Assembly: GCA_021401465.1 (NCBI GenBank)
Contig: JADDMT010000001.1
Coordinates: forward strand, 620,001 to 684,000
Source: Teratosphaeria epicoccoides
Taxonomy: Eukaryota; Ascomycota; Dothideomycetes; Mycosphaerellales; Teratosphaeriaceae
DNA length: 64,000 nt
Direction of reading: 5' to 3'
Shown here: positions 53,327-63,034 of the stretch, piece after piece
How the letters are laid out: the number at the start of each line of letters is the position of its first letter
How positions within the stretch are numbered: the stretch's first letter is position 1
Made by a program: the position numbers and the translations under genes
The notes under the pieces: model-generated
Seen by the model: only the letters and a program-made list of their open reading frames with translations
Database searches by the model: none
What the model was told of the DNA's origin: nothing

Positions 53327-54749
53327 ATGCACCAGTGGATTTTGAAAGGCCTGGAACACGGGTCGGTGGGATATGAAACGGATGACCGGACCGTGACCAC
53401 TGGATGGTTGGATTGGTTCATGGAGAGCGGTCTCGATTTGGATGTCCTGGACGATGGAGGCACGAGGATTCTGCTCAAAGTCGTGCGATGCGCAGCTGTC
53501 AAGGGCATGGTGAAGATGCTGCTAGCAGCCGGCGCAAATGCTAACCTTCGCGACAAGTATCGCCAAAGCGCTCTACATAATGCGTGGGAGCCAACCGTGT
53601 GCAGGCTCTTTCTCGATGCAGGCGCTCAAGTTGACTCCCGGGACTGCCCAGGTCGAACGCCGCTCATGTTGGCTTGCAAAAGTGCATACGTAGGTGAGAT
53701 CCGACATTTGCTCGACGCAGAGGCCAAAGTCGATGTACGCGACAATGAGGGGAGGACGACTCGCATCATGGTGTTGGGTCCTTCAGCTGGTCAAATTGGC
53801 CTTGACTGCTGACAGAGGCCAAGGCTGGTGCCAGCACATGCGAGCCCTGCACAAGTACACTGAGAGTGTTCACATCTTACTTGAAGTTGGAATTCGGGTT
53901 AATCCGTGCACGTGAAAGGCTTGGCACACACTGTATATATTGAGCTTCAGACAGCAACACTTTACAATGAACAAGCGGTTCGAAAATCTCAACTCTTGAC
54001 GCGGGAGCAAATGTCAATGTGCCTGACGATTCGGGCGAGACAGTGCTCATGCAAGCTTGGCGTAAGTTTTGTGATCACGATGCTGGCCACAGTGGATACT
54101 TGAACATCATTCGCACGTTCGTTGTCGCAGGAGCAAACGGCCGTAGGTCCTGTGCCTCCGGCGAATCGAGTTCGTCAGCACAGAGCGTGGGCAAGGCAGA
54201 TCCCTTGCTGCGACCCGCATGCTGCTTCAAGCGGGAGCACACGGGAATGGACGGTAGAGTAAAGGGTCATCAATCCTGCTGGAAGCCTGTCGCCATCACA
54301 ACAAAGCTCCTCAGTACTTAGACGTCATCCGCATTTGTCTTGACGCAGGCGCCGATGCCGCTGTACGAGATGAAGGCGGCATCACGCCGCTTCACTCGGT
54401 GCGCCATCCGCGTGCAGCGTCGGCCTTGTTGCTTGGTACTACAGCGGATGCCAATTTCTCTCGGACATGGGGTTCTGCGGCTGGCTAGGGTCCGGCGGGA
54501 GGCAAGGGCATGAGTCTAGTACAGATAATGCTGAGAGCAGGGGCTCGGGTACCTGTTGAGTGGATTTATCCTCAGACCCTGGCTCAGCTGCAGCAGAGCC
54601 GGAGGCCTTGGGAACCAAACGAGCTTGAGGCGAAGATCCAAGCGCTACACGAACTTCAATCAAACGCTGACGTCCTACTGAGCGCTGACTGGATTGTCAT
54701 CTCGTCTGGATCGTGGCTTCCGCTCCCCACGAACTCTCCTGATCAGTAA
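53327..54749 (+). pseudogene. Ankyrin-repeat protein gene, fragmented
   Basis: The first part (53327-53812) is an open frame of about 160 codons with three ankyrin-like units: MVKMLLAAGANANLRDKYRQ, VCRLFLDAGAQVDSRDCPGR, and TPLMLACKSAYVGEIRHLLD. After its TGA more units appear in other frames: LDAGANVNVPDDSGETVLMQ-like sequence near 54000-54060 with IIRTFVVAGAN, then DVIRICLDAGADAAVRDEGG ITPLHS at about 54325-54400, and SLVQIMLRAGARVP at 54511. No set of splice sites I could see joins these without stops. I read it as one decayed gene of a type common in fungi (possibly NACHT- or F-box-linked, not shown). The first fragment might still be expressed. Confidence 0.62.
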
Positions 54750-55488
54750 CACCGACCCTTTAGAGGCGTTGGTGGAGATAGGGCATCTTTGTTTCTGCGG
54801 GGTTGTGAGCAAGATGGCGCTGAGACGAGGGGAGTATTGTCTTTCTCACGCTGGGTATTTTGAGATGGGGTGGAGTAGTATGGGAGGTCATTGGTCGAGC
54901 CGGAGACTTGGGAGATGTTCGTTATGCTTGGAACGTTTCGAATCGTAAAAAGGATAAAATGGGAGATCGGAAATGGTCGGCAGCGGTGTCGCGGTGATAC
55001 AGGAAGACATGGATGGAAGAGGTGAGAAATGCAAACAGTCTTGCATTTATGGAATACCTCGGCGCCAACTCGTTGTCAGAAATATCTCTTGAGTGCTTCC
55101 GTGGTATCAGCTAAGCATGAAACAGATCGATGCGCTTGTGCCAGTATGGTATGTACGTTTCACATGATCGCAAGAGATGCCTGTGCGGGTCCTGTACCAG
55201 AGGCCCGAGCAACAGGCCTCGAAGTCCTCCGCGAGACACCACCTGAATCGTCCCATCGATCCTAGCACCCCTTGCCCGTCTCGCTTTCCAGTCCTAAAAC
55301 CACAGGTGCGAGCGCGGCATTTCCACGGACGCCGACGCCACCGCGCGGTGAGGGCCCAAAGCGGGACCTTCAGCCAGACATGCTGGCGAAGGTAAGATGT
55401 TCGAAATTGACACAAGTACCAGATGCCGTTCTATTGCCATCTCATGTCGATGCAACATTCGCCTCATTCAAGCTCGGGAAGGCCGTGC
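54750..55488. other. Intergenic region
   Basis: About 740 bp. The first 200 bp may be a continuation of the ankyrin-gene remnant (open frame to 54948, no ankyrin motif). Otherwise nothing. Confidence 0.35.
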
Positions 55489-56527
55489 CTACAATCCAGC
55501 TTGCCTATCCATCTCTCGCAACGCTTCGCTGGCCCTCAAATTCGTCAGAACTTCAATCTCCGGCTTCAGTGGCGGACTGATGTCTTCCACACGCGACGTG
55601 TCGCCATCCCATTTCAGTCGAGCTAGCGCCATCGCCCCGTCCTGGTTGGCATCCTCTTCTTTTGCAACCAGAATCAAAGTCCGGTGAATGTTCGGGCGAA
55701 CGACACACTGGCGCGGATGTGCTGCTCGGATTTCGGACCAAGGGTCTTGCGAGGAGTAGAAGTTTCCGAGCATTTGAAAGCGAGACTCTCCTGGTGCTTG
55801 GTTGAGCCAGCCGGGCTCGAGCATCGAGTTTATTGGGACGGCTTTTGCAGCAGAGTCAGCAAACGGGCATTATGGGTCATCAGTGCAGGCAAGGCCAACC
55901 TTTCTGGACAAGACTGTACCATCCGTAAATCTCATTTTGTTGTTGAGATGACGGGTCGGTCTGCGGTCCTGGGGCTTCACTGCTGTGCTTCACATGGCCA
56001 GCGTTGTCATCGTCTCCATCATCGGCATAAGGGTCATCGCCGCCCCATTGATCAGCTTCTTCCTCCTTGAGGTCGAGCCAATCCTGGTTGCCAATATCGA
56101 TATTCGCGCCCCATGAATCCGCCATGTCAACGCCACAGCGTCCAACATCGACGACGTCCTCTTCATCGCGGCTTGCGTTGAGCAGCACAACTAGCACGCC
56201 GTCACCAGGCAAATTGACCCGGTCCGCGACGATGAAATAGAGCGGATGGATGGTATCGTCCTCATCCCGCACGCGGATGTGGTAATCGTAGACATGTCGC
56301 AGCGACTGACCCTTGAAGTCCGGCTGCGGTGCAAGCTTAGAGCGGTGCGTGCTCAGCTCGCTGGAGTTGACACTTGCTTCTAGCTGATGCAGGCTTGTGG
56401 CATCGAGAGGTGCGATACTGTAGATTGCGAACTTGTATCTGTCGAGGCCGTCCAATGTGGCACGGTGGCGGGGTGTGTTCGGCGCCTTCCTTGGGAGGCT
56501 TCTTGCGAGTGCTTCTGTCGACGCCAT
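55489..56527 (-). CDS. Conserved-looking protein of unknown function
   Basis: Exon 1 is 56527-55900 and exon 2 is 55841-55489, joined by removing a 58-nt intron (55899-55842; weak GTTGGC donor, CAAAAG acceptor, CTGAC nearby), phase 1; 326 aa. The N-terminal part reads as a folded domain (LDRYKFAIYSIAPLDATSLH; HVYDYHIRVRDEDDTIHPLY; FIVADRVNLPGDGVLVVLLN), followed by an acidic linker (DDPYADDGDDDNAG) and a second region (MLEPGWLNQAPGESRFQMLG; VVRPNIHRTLILVAKEEDAN; ALARLKWDGDTSRVEDISPP). No catalytic motif, signal peptide or membrane helix is visible and I do not recognise the family. The balanced composition and good splice phase argue that it is real. Confidence 0.6.
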
Positions 56528-57578
56528 GTGATTAGGGGATGGAGGATGCGTTCTGGCAGAAGAGGTTGGAGGGGAATTGAGGGAAGTTGGGTGCTCGCCT
56601 TTGTTGGGGCGGCCCCTGGGACTGGCCGCAACTGCTTTTAGAATGATCGAAGTGCAACGTCAAGAGTGAGGCCACCGCCACGGCGCCACCACAACGTAAG
56701 TGGACGCGGAATCATTCCTTCGCCCAGTGATAGCAACCGCTGTCCGGGAGGATTGTGCGTCTAGTTCCGCCCTCAGCCTCCCTTGTCCTGCACATCTGCA
56801 CGAACAAAGGAATCAGCGCGGCTACGTACCGCTCGAGATGCACGTGGCTTGGCAACGGCACGGCTCCGTCGCGGGCCGTAGTCAAACTCTGATTCGATCG
56901 AAATGCAGCTGTTGGTGTGCTTCAAATGCCGCCACCGACTGCGCTTTGTATTCCACCGGCACAGCATCCTTCGAGGCTTTCGGCTTCGATATGCGTGTGT
57001 CTACGACCTGGGCCAACGTTTCCGCGGTGAGGCTCATTACCGCTTTACTACAGGAGGTTCCTGACAAATCCATCTTCTCGGCCTTCCGTGAATACAAAGT
57101 GAAGCCAAGGCTAGCCAATCCATCATCCAATGCTAATGGTGCTCAGTGAACGTCACCGCGTCTAAAGAATCCTACTGGCTCCCGGCGGGCAGGAGAACCT
57201 TGTGAAATGATCGACAATTCGTATGATAGACGCGCGATTGCATCTTTGGCTCGCGGATTCAGCTGCATATCAACAGGGCCCTCACTGTCACGAGTCTACT
57301 GACGCAGCGCCAGTTGCCGCTTTGAGCTCGAGACTGCCGCATGCTCCCCAAGATGGTACGCGTTGTAGGATCACTCTCTTCGGCTGGACACGAAAGATTC
57401 GCACAGCATTCTGCCTAATTGGTCGCCTTGATTGATGCCTACATCGATCGCTCCCTGCGCGTGATAGGTCGCAAGTCCCCCGTTCTTGTCTGGCCTTTGT
57501 CAACTATCTGGAGCCGGGTTCATCGTTGACGAACGACGCCTGTTGGTATCCCACCACCAGCATGCCTTCCTCCTCTGA

Positions 57579-57644
57579 GGCTTCAGCCTCGTATCTTTTG
57601 GCTTGGCACCATTGTGGCTCCTCACCGGAGCTCAACCTCAGCTC
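57579..57644 (+). repeat. Diverged direct repeat, copy A (copy B at 57739-57804)
   Basis: Copies A and B start GGCTTCAGC and end CCTCAGCTC and agree at about 46 of 66 positions by eye, offset 160 bp. About 15 of the 20 differences are transitions. Both would encode an LAWHHxG peptide, in different frames. Confidence 0.5.
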
Positions 57645-58107
57645 GTCCTCGCACATCCTTTGCCAATCATATCGAGCCGGATTTGTTGTTCGGGGAGGTC
57701 TGTTCGTTTTCCACCGACAACGCGGCTTTGTCCCTGGCGGCTTCAGCTCCGTCTGCTTTAGCTTGGCATCACTACGGTCTCACGTCAGAGTGCATCCTCA
57801 GCTCTGGTTGTTGATGTGCAGACGGGGCTTGGCAGAGGAACACCGTGCGACGGAAGATCGTGGGAGTCGATCGTCGCAATCACACGGGACGTATCATACC
57901 CATGGGAGCATCACCGGGCGTAATGATCGCTTACTTTGACAGGCATCGCATCCTCTGGCCATCGCCACAATGAGGCTGTGTGCGCAGTCACCAGGAGCCG
58001 AGCAGCCTCTACGACCAAGGCTGAGGTGCTCGACTCTCAATGTTACAGTCGGTGATCCTGGTAAGGGACACCGTCGCAGAAGCACGGCGGTATGCGAAGA
58101 TCAAGGC

Positions 58108-58114
58108 ATATAAG
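58108..58114 (+). promoter_or_regulatory. TATA-like box of the secreted nuclease gene
   Basis: ATATAAG about 85 bp upstream of the ATG at 58199, followed by a CA/CT-rich leader without ATG, the usual layout for a regulated fungal gene. Confidence 0.45.
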
Positions 58115-58198
58115 AACTCGCAAGTTTCCTCTCAAACAGAACGAAATTCATCAATCACTCCAATCAACGCTTTCTTCATAGAATCGTTACCAGCCATC

Positions 58199-59236
58199 AT
58201 GTTGGCAAAGCTAGTATTTGCAAGTCTCGTGGGCTATGGACTCGCTGTCCCCGGCATGATCTTTAATTGCGCAGACAATCTTCAAGGTTAATCACTCGAA
58301 CACATATCGACGGTTATCATCCGCAGAGCTCAGAACTGATGCATATAGACATCTGCAACAACATGTGCTGGGGCGCCTATTGCACGAGGCCCTCGTTCGG
58401 CGCCACGCTGAACTTCGATCGCTACGGCGGTACGGGTGATCGTAACAGCGACGTCGGCAAGGGCAGAGTGAGATCGGCTGGTTGTCTTCCCAGGCCAAAT
58501 CGTTGTAGTGTCGGTCTCAATTCCGAATAGACCTTACATGATCTTGTCGCTCGCTGACTCCCTGAATAGACCAAGGGCGGCAATCCACGAGCGGGCGAGA
58601 ACTGCGACGAGTACCCTTTTGCGAGTACATCTAACGCCGACAAGGGAGGTCAGGTCACCAAGTGCGTGATTAGCAGACACAACTCCCGTAAGCATACTTG
58701 CACGAAACACATGTAACCATGGATGAGTTGAGTGGATTGACACACCGTTCAGGTCAAGGAAACATCATCCAGCAGTACTATACGAACACTTGCAACAACC
58801 AGAATTGCCAGTTCATAATTACATTCGGCAATCCTGCTGCGAATGGTGTGCAGTATTGTCAAGCTTACAACGACCCGCACGGTCAGTGTATCAACAACCA
58901 AGTGGCACAAATCTACAAGAACGGCGCTCCGGACGTTCGTCCTGCGAGCAGGAAGCGTTCTGAGCTTGAGCCGAAGGCCCAGGCAGCCCTTTTCCTCATG
59001 GCCAGCGGCATGGAGGTGCTGATGCGTAAGTATCCCCGACACTGGTAGTGCGAGCAGGATTTTGCGTTCGAGTCTTACGTTTCGTTCTAGCAATCGATAC
59101 ACCTGTCAACTCAACGTTCGTACACCCAAAGCCGCGCAATGCTACGATGAAGGCTTGGGTAGAGGACAATGACGAGGATGAGAATCTGATTGACTGGCAT
59201 TTTGTTGAGGATGTTGTGGCTGCTAGGCTTGACTGA
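58199..59236 (+). CDS. Secreted NucA/NucB-domain deoxyribonuclease-like protein
   Basis: Five exons: 58199-58286, 58349-58467, 58570-58687, 58753-59025, 59091-59236 (introns 62, 102, 65, 65 nt); all phases agree and give 247 aa. The N-terminus MLAKLVFASLVGYGLAVPG is a signal peptide. Exons 2-4 build the NucA/NucB signature: a C-rich start (DICNNMCWGAYC), then KGGNPRAGENCDEYPFAST and SNADKGGQVTKCVISRHNSR QG, with the CDEYPFAS core that defines the family. The Asp and Glu there and the downstream His/Asn are the likely metal and catalytic residues by analogy with the Bacillus enzymes. About eleven cysteines suggest disulfides. The C-terminal extension (residues 180-247) is charged. Probable role: extracellular DNA degradation; target unknown. 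Confidence 0.82.
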
Positions 59237-59886
59237 AAGCCTGGACCCTGCATCACTGGCAGCGAGTGTAGCCATTTGTCTTGTGTGGTCCGCAAACATC
59301 TTCAAACATTTTCGTCGTGTCGGCTGGGGATGATCTTGTGCGGCTTGGGATGATCTTGTGATGATTTGATAGAGTGGCAGAAGGAAAGCACACGGGCTTT
59401 TACCATGACTTCCGGGCCTCCATGACTTCTAATCGTGATTCGTAGCGCTGACACGCAGCGGCGACTTCATATTGTGGGTGTTTGCAGATTCGTGGTCGTC
59501 TCAAATGCCTCCAGCTAATGTGAACCTGCTCGAATGATAATCTGCTTTGGCGCGTATGCCTGAGGCACGGAAAGCACAGTGCATCAGCCCCCAGAGACAG
59601 AACGCCAACAACCCCTGGAATCTCTTGCATGATGCCCATCTCTGCAACTGGACATTAGTGCAAGCATTTCAAAGAAGTAAGCTGGTTCTTCTGCCCTCTG
59701 CTGGCCGGCATGCCCCATCACCTTCAGGACTGCAGACATGTTGAGCCATAAAATGCATATCGCTCAGTATCTCGCAAGGCCACCACAGTGACCATTGCTT
59801 TCGCGTCCCTCCCCGTGTCCGCTCTTTGCTCCAGCACGCATGTCCTGGAGAAGCTAGTCGAGCAGGCTGTGCCTTGGAGCCGCGCG
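59237..59886. other. Intergenic region
   Basis: About 650 bp between the nuclease and resolvase genes. It includes a 20-bp tandem duplication at 59321-59360 in the nuclease 3' flank. The frame of the resolvase is open upstream to about 59788 but without ATG. Confidence 0.4.
59321..59360 (+). repeat. 20-bp tandem duplication
   Basis: Two adjacent 20-bp units, CGGCTGGGGATGATCTTGTG and CGGCTTGGGATGATCTTGTG, differing at one base, followed by a partial ATGAT echo. Confidence 0.85.
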
Positions 59887-60933
59887 ATGGTCCAACCTGC
59901 CAGCCTATCAGCTCTCAAATCATGGCAATTGAAGCACGCCGCATTTCTGATGGGCCTGCCATCCACTGGCACCAAAGCGGCGCTAGGATCACTCATACGT
60001 CAAAGACTTCAAACAAGAAACTCCAAGGCCACATACAGGGTGCTGAGCGTCGATATGGGAATCAAGAATCTCGCCTATTGCGTCCTGAACGTGCCGCGCA
60101 ATTCATCACCAGACGAGACTGCGTTGACGGCCTCGACATGGCAAAAACGAGACCTGACGACCGCCCAGCAGTCGTCGCCCGAAGCTTTGCCGTTGGAAGC
60201 AGATGAGGGAGAAGAGAACTCCCGGCCTTCTACACGCACACGACGGCAGAGACTGGAGACACCCGTCATCCGAGCCTTGGATCCCAACATCTTCACTCCA
60301 TCCACCTTGTCCAAAATTGCCCACAGCGTCACGACCGAGATATTATCGTACTGCCCAGACATCATCCTCATCGAACGCCAGCGATTCCGCTCAGGAGGCG
60401 CAGCTGCCATCCAGGAATGGACCGTCAGGGTAAACATGCTGGAGAGTATGCTCTGGGCCTGTCTCAGAACCTTACAACACCTCCATCCCAACAACAATGG
60501 AACTGCGCGTCCATTCCCATCAATTCATGAGGTCAACCCAGCTCGTGTGGCGCAGTTCTGGAACCCTTCACAGCATCTTTTGCTCGCCGCACAAAAGTCC
60601 GCTTTTGATGCCGGTGCTGATATGCTTGGGGACTCAGGGTATAGAACTAGGGAAGCTCCGGCAGGTAGGGAGAAAGTGCAAAAGAAGGACAAGATCGCTG
60701 TTGCGAGAAGATGGCTCGCAGGGAAGGATCGAGACGTTGTGCTTGATTTTGAGGGCCAGGCTGCCGGCGTGGCCAAGCTTTTTGGGACGAACGGTCGTGC
60801 GAGGTCACTGGTGAGGAGCACAGTGGATGTCGGGAAGTTGGACGACCTGGCGGACTGTCTGTTGCAAGGAGTTGCGTGGATAAGGTGGGAAGAGAATGCT
60901 GCCAAGCTGAGGCAGATTTTGAACGTCGATTAG
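59887..60933 (+). CDS. CCE1: Mitochondrial Holliday junction resolvase Cce1/Ydc2
   Basis: ATG at 59887 (MVQPASLSALKSWQLKHAAF), 348 aa, no intron needed. The N-terminal 40 residues form a SAP-like helix pair (LMGLPSTGTKAALGSLIRQR). The RNase H-like catalytic core has the acidic residues expected: Asp in SVDMGIKNLAYCVLN, Glu in ILIERQRFRSGG, and the DD of GKLDDLADCLLQGVAWIRWE. Cce1/Ydc2 cuts four-way DNA junctions during mitochondrial DNA recombination and segregation. A cleavable presequence is not obvious from the chosen start; an upstream start by splicing is possible. The family call is firm. Confidence 0.9.
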   Translation: MVQPASLSALKSWQLKHAAFLMGLPSTGTKAALGSLIRQRLQTRNSKATYRVLSVDMGIKNLAYCVLNVPRNSSPDETALTASTWQKRDLTTAQQSSPEALPLEADEGEENSRPSTRTRRQRLETPVIRALDPNIFTPSTLSKIAHSVTTEILSYCPDIILIERQRFRSGGAAAIQEWTVRVNMLESMLWACLRTLQHLHPNNNGTARPFPSIHEVNPARVAQFWNPSQHLLLAAQKSAFDAGADMLGDSGYRTREAPAGREKVQKKDKIAVARRWLAGKDRDVVLDFEGQAAGVAKLFGTNGRARSLVRSTVDVGKLDDLADCLLQGVAWIRWEENAAKLRQILNVD

Positions 60934-61141
60934 GGTTAGAACACGCGGCTGGGAATCATGGTCTGCCTGGGACAAGGCCAGAAGAAGATCGAGAGTCTGA
61001 ATCTTGTAGCGCGCTGCTGCCGCATCTATACAAGGTCGTGCCCATCTTGTCATACCATACAAGTACAGAACGCCGCCAACACTAACGCTGAATCACGCTC
61101 AAATGTTGAGAGAATCTGGCAGATTCCGGAGTGCTGGCTAC

Positions 61142-62191
61142 TTACGTCCTTCGTCCAAACAATCCTCGCTTCTTCGGCTTCTCGCTCACGGCAGGAGTCT
61201 CCCTCCATGCCTTCTTAGATCCCCTCTTCTTGCCCTTCTTCACATCCCGCCTGCTAGCACAGCAACATGACAGACACAGCAGAATCAGCCACGCTATTAT
61301 CGCCGCGCCAGCGCCTATCCACATGAAGGCAAACATCTCTGTACCAATGCTCGCACCAATATTAAGAGTCTGCTGGCTTGTTAGGGCGTCTCGGGCGATG
61401 ACGAATAGTGCGGTAGCGAGAATGGCGGCCACGGTGGTGAAGAGGGCACCGAGAAAGGTGAAGATCATGATCGGGAGGGTGGCCCAGCGGGAGAAGACCG
61501 AAAGCGGGACGAGGAAGATCAGGAGGAAGTCGAGACAGACGCCGGCGAGGAAGAGGCCGAACATCCAATGCGAGACTGTGCGGATGAGGCCAAGGATCTG
61601 GGTAATCTCAGCGGGAAGAGCAACTGGAGGCCGTCAAGTCAGTGATTGTGGTCGTCTGAGGTGCACTTTGTGATCCCTCGACTTACTTGTCGCTCCCGCT
61701 AACAGCTCACTCTCGATGATCGAAACGGGATCGAACCAATACAGCGTCTGCGGCTTCGAGCAGTCCGTCGTCCCCTGCGCATTATATCCTTCACAATAGC
61801 CCCACAATCCCACGGTGTAGAAATCATGCAGACCCAGCGTCTGAGCAATACTGTTGATCAGCGTGGCGTCGGGCACACTGAGTGGAATGACATTGGTCAA
61901 GTTGAGCTTGAGGAAGTAAATCTTGTTGACTACTTTTCCAACTTTGTAGTTTCCGACTTCAACGAGGATGATGAAAACGACCGATATGAGGAGGAAAAGC
62001 CCGGCCATCAAGGACCAACAGAGACGGGTGCGGGTTGCTCGTTTGATTTGTGATTTACTGGGTTCGAGCTCGTTTTTTGTGAGGGTGCGATCGGAGGTGC
62101 TATGGCGTGTGTCTGCGGCATCGTGGACTCCGCCATCTGCGAGGGGTGCTTCTGCCTCGCCGCTGGCGGCCTTCTTCTTGCGGCCAAACAT
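61142..62191 (-). CDS. SUR7/PalI-family four-helix membrane protein
   Basis: Exon 1 is 62191-61687 and exon 2 is 61623-61142, with a 63-nt intron (GTAAGT donor, CTCCAG acceptor), phase 1; 328 aa. The cytosolic N-terminus (MFGRKKKAASGEAEAPLADG) is followed by a first membrane helix (SLMAGLFLLISVVFIILVEV), an external loop with the claudin-like signature GLWGYCEGYNAQGTTDCSKP, then three more helices in exon 2 (LFLAGVCLDFLLIFLVPLSV; IMIFTFLGALFTTVAAILAT; FMWIGAGAAIIAWLILLCLS) and a basic tail. SUR7 proteins organise eisosome (MCC) patches; PalI/Rim9 relatives help ambient pH sensing. Which of the two this one serves cannot be told from sequence. Confidence 0.87.
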
Positions 62192-63034
62192 CTTGGAAGA
62201 AGGACGAGATGGGCTCTTCGGCCTGCTTGCTGAGGTGGTTGGTTGAGGATCTTCCTGGGGAGAATGTGGAGGTGGGCCTCCAGAGGATCCTCACAAAGCA
62301 GGATGGACAGAGATACGGAGGACGGATGCTTGGAGTACGTGAATGGTAGAAAGTGGGCCAAGCCTCAACGTCCAGCCTCGATAGCAACGACATCATGCAG
62401 GCCATCGAGGCTGTCGTGGACGTGGTCAACAATGCGCGTCCGGCTGCCGCAGCAGAATCCCATAACGTCACTGCTCGTTGAGGCTCGAGATATGTTTGGA
62501 TCGACGCCGGCATTCAATGATGCTGGCGCGAAGCTTAATTCCACATCCTCGTAGATGTTTCAATTTTCCCATGAATGCTCAGCCTGACAGGCCAAGGGTA
62601 CGTTGTATACAAGCAATTGACAACGCAGAAAGCTCATGGAATCAATTCAAGCTTCCTGCAGATCTCTGGAACAACCAGAGAGTGCTTGGCCGGGAGATCC
62701 GGCATGTTGGGTGGCTCCACTAGCGTTTGTCCCTCAGTCCCGTCAGGAAATTGGGCCCGCAACGAGTCCGAAAACACGTCACTGGTCAAATACAGAGGCC
62801 AATGGGGGAAGATTTGGGGGATGACAATCCACGATTACGACCTAACACGTCTAGAGCTGGCAAAGTTGGAGCGCTGACCGGCTTGATGACGAGGTATTTG
62901 ATATCCCTTCTAATCATAGGCGGTAGTGCCGAGGTAGTATTCCACCTGCTCTCCTTCATGCCCTTATTGTTCGCGCGTCTTCGGGGCACGCGTTGGTTGT
63001 GTTGAAGGCGCACAGGAACGGAAAGCAGTACGCC
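62192..63034. other. Divergent intergenic region
   Basis: About 840 bp between the SUR7/PalI-type gene (leftward) and the PLC-like gene (rightward). No gene, RNA or repeat recognised. Confidence 0.4.

Larger units (their letters stand above)
56528..58198. other. Long intergenic region with a diverged internal duplication
   Basis: About 1.67 kb without a recognisable gene. It holds two related segments of about 66 bp (57579-57644 and 57739-57804, listed separately). The right end is the promoter and leader of the nuclease gene, with a TATA-like box. Confidence 0.45.
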
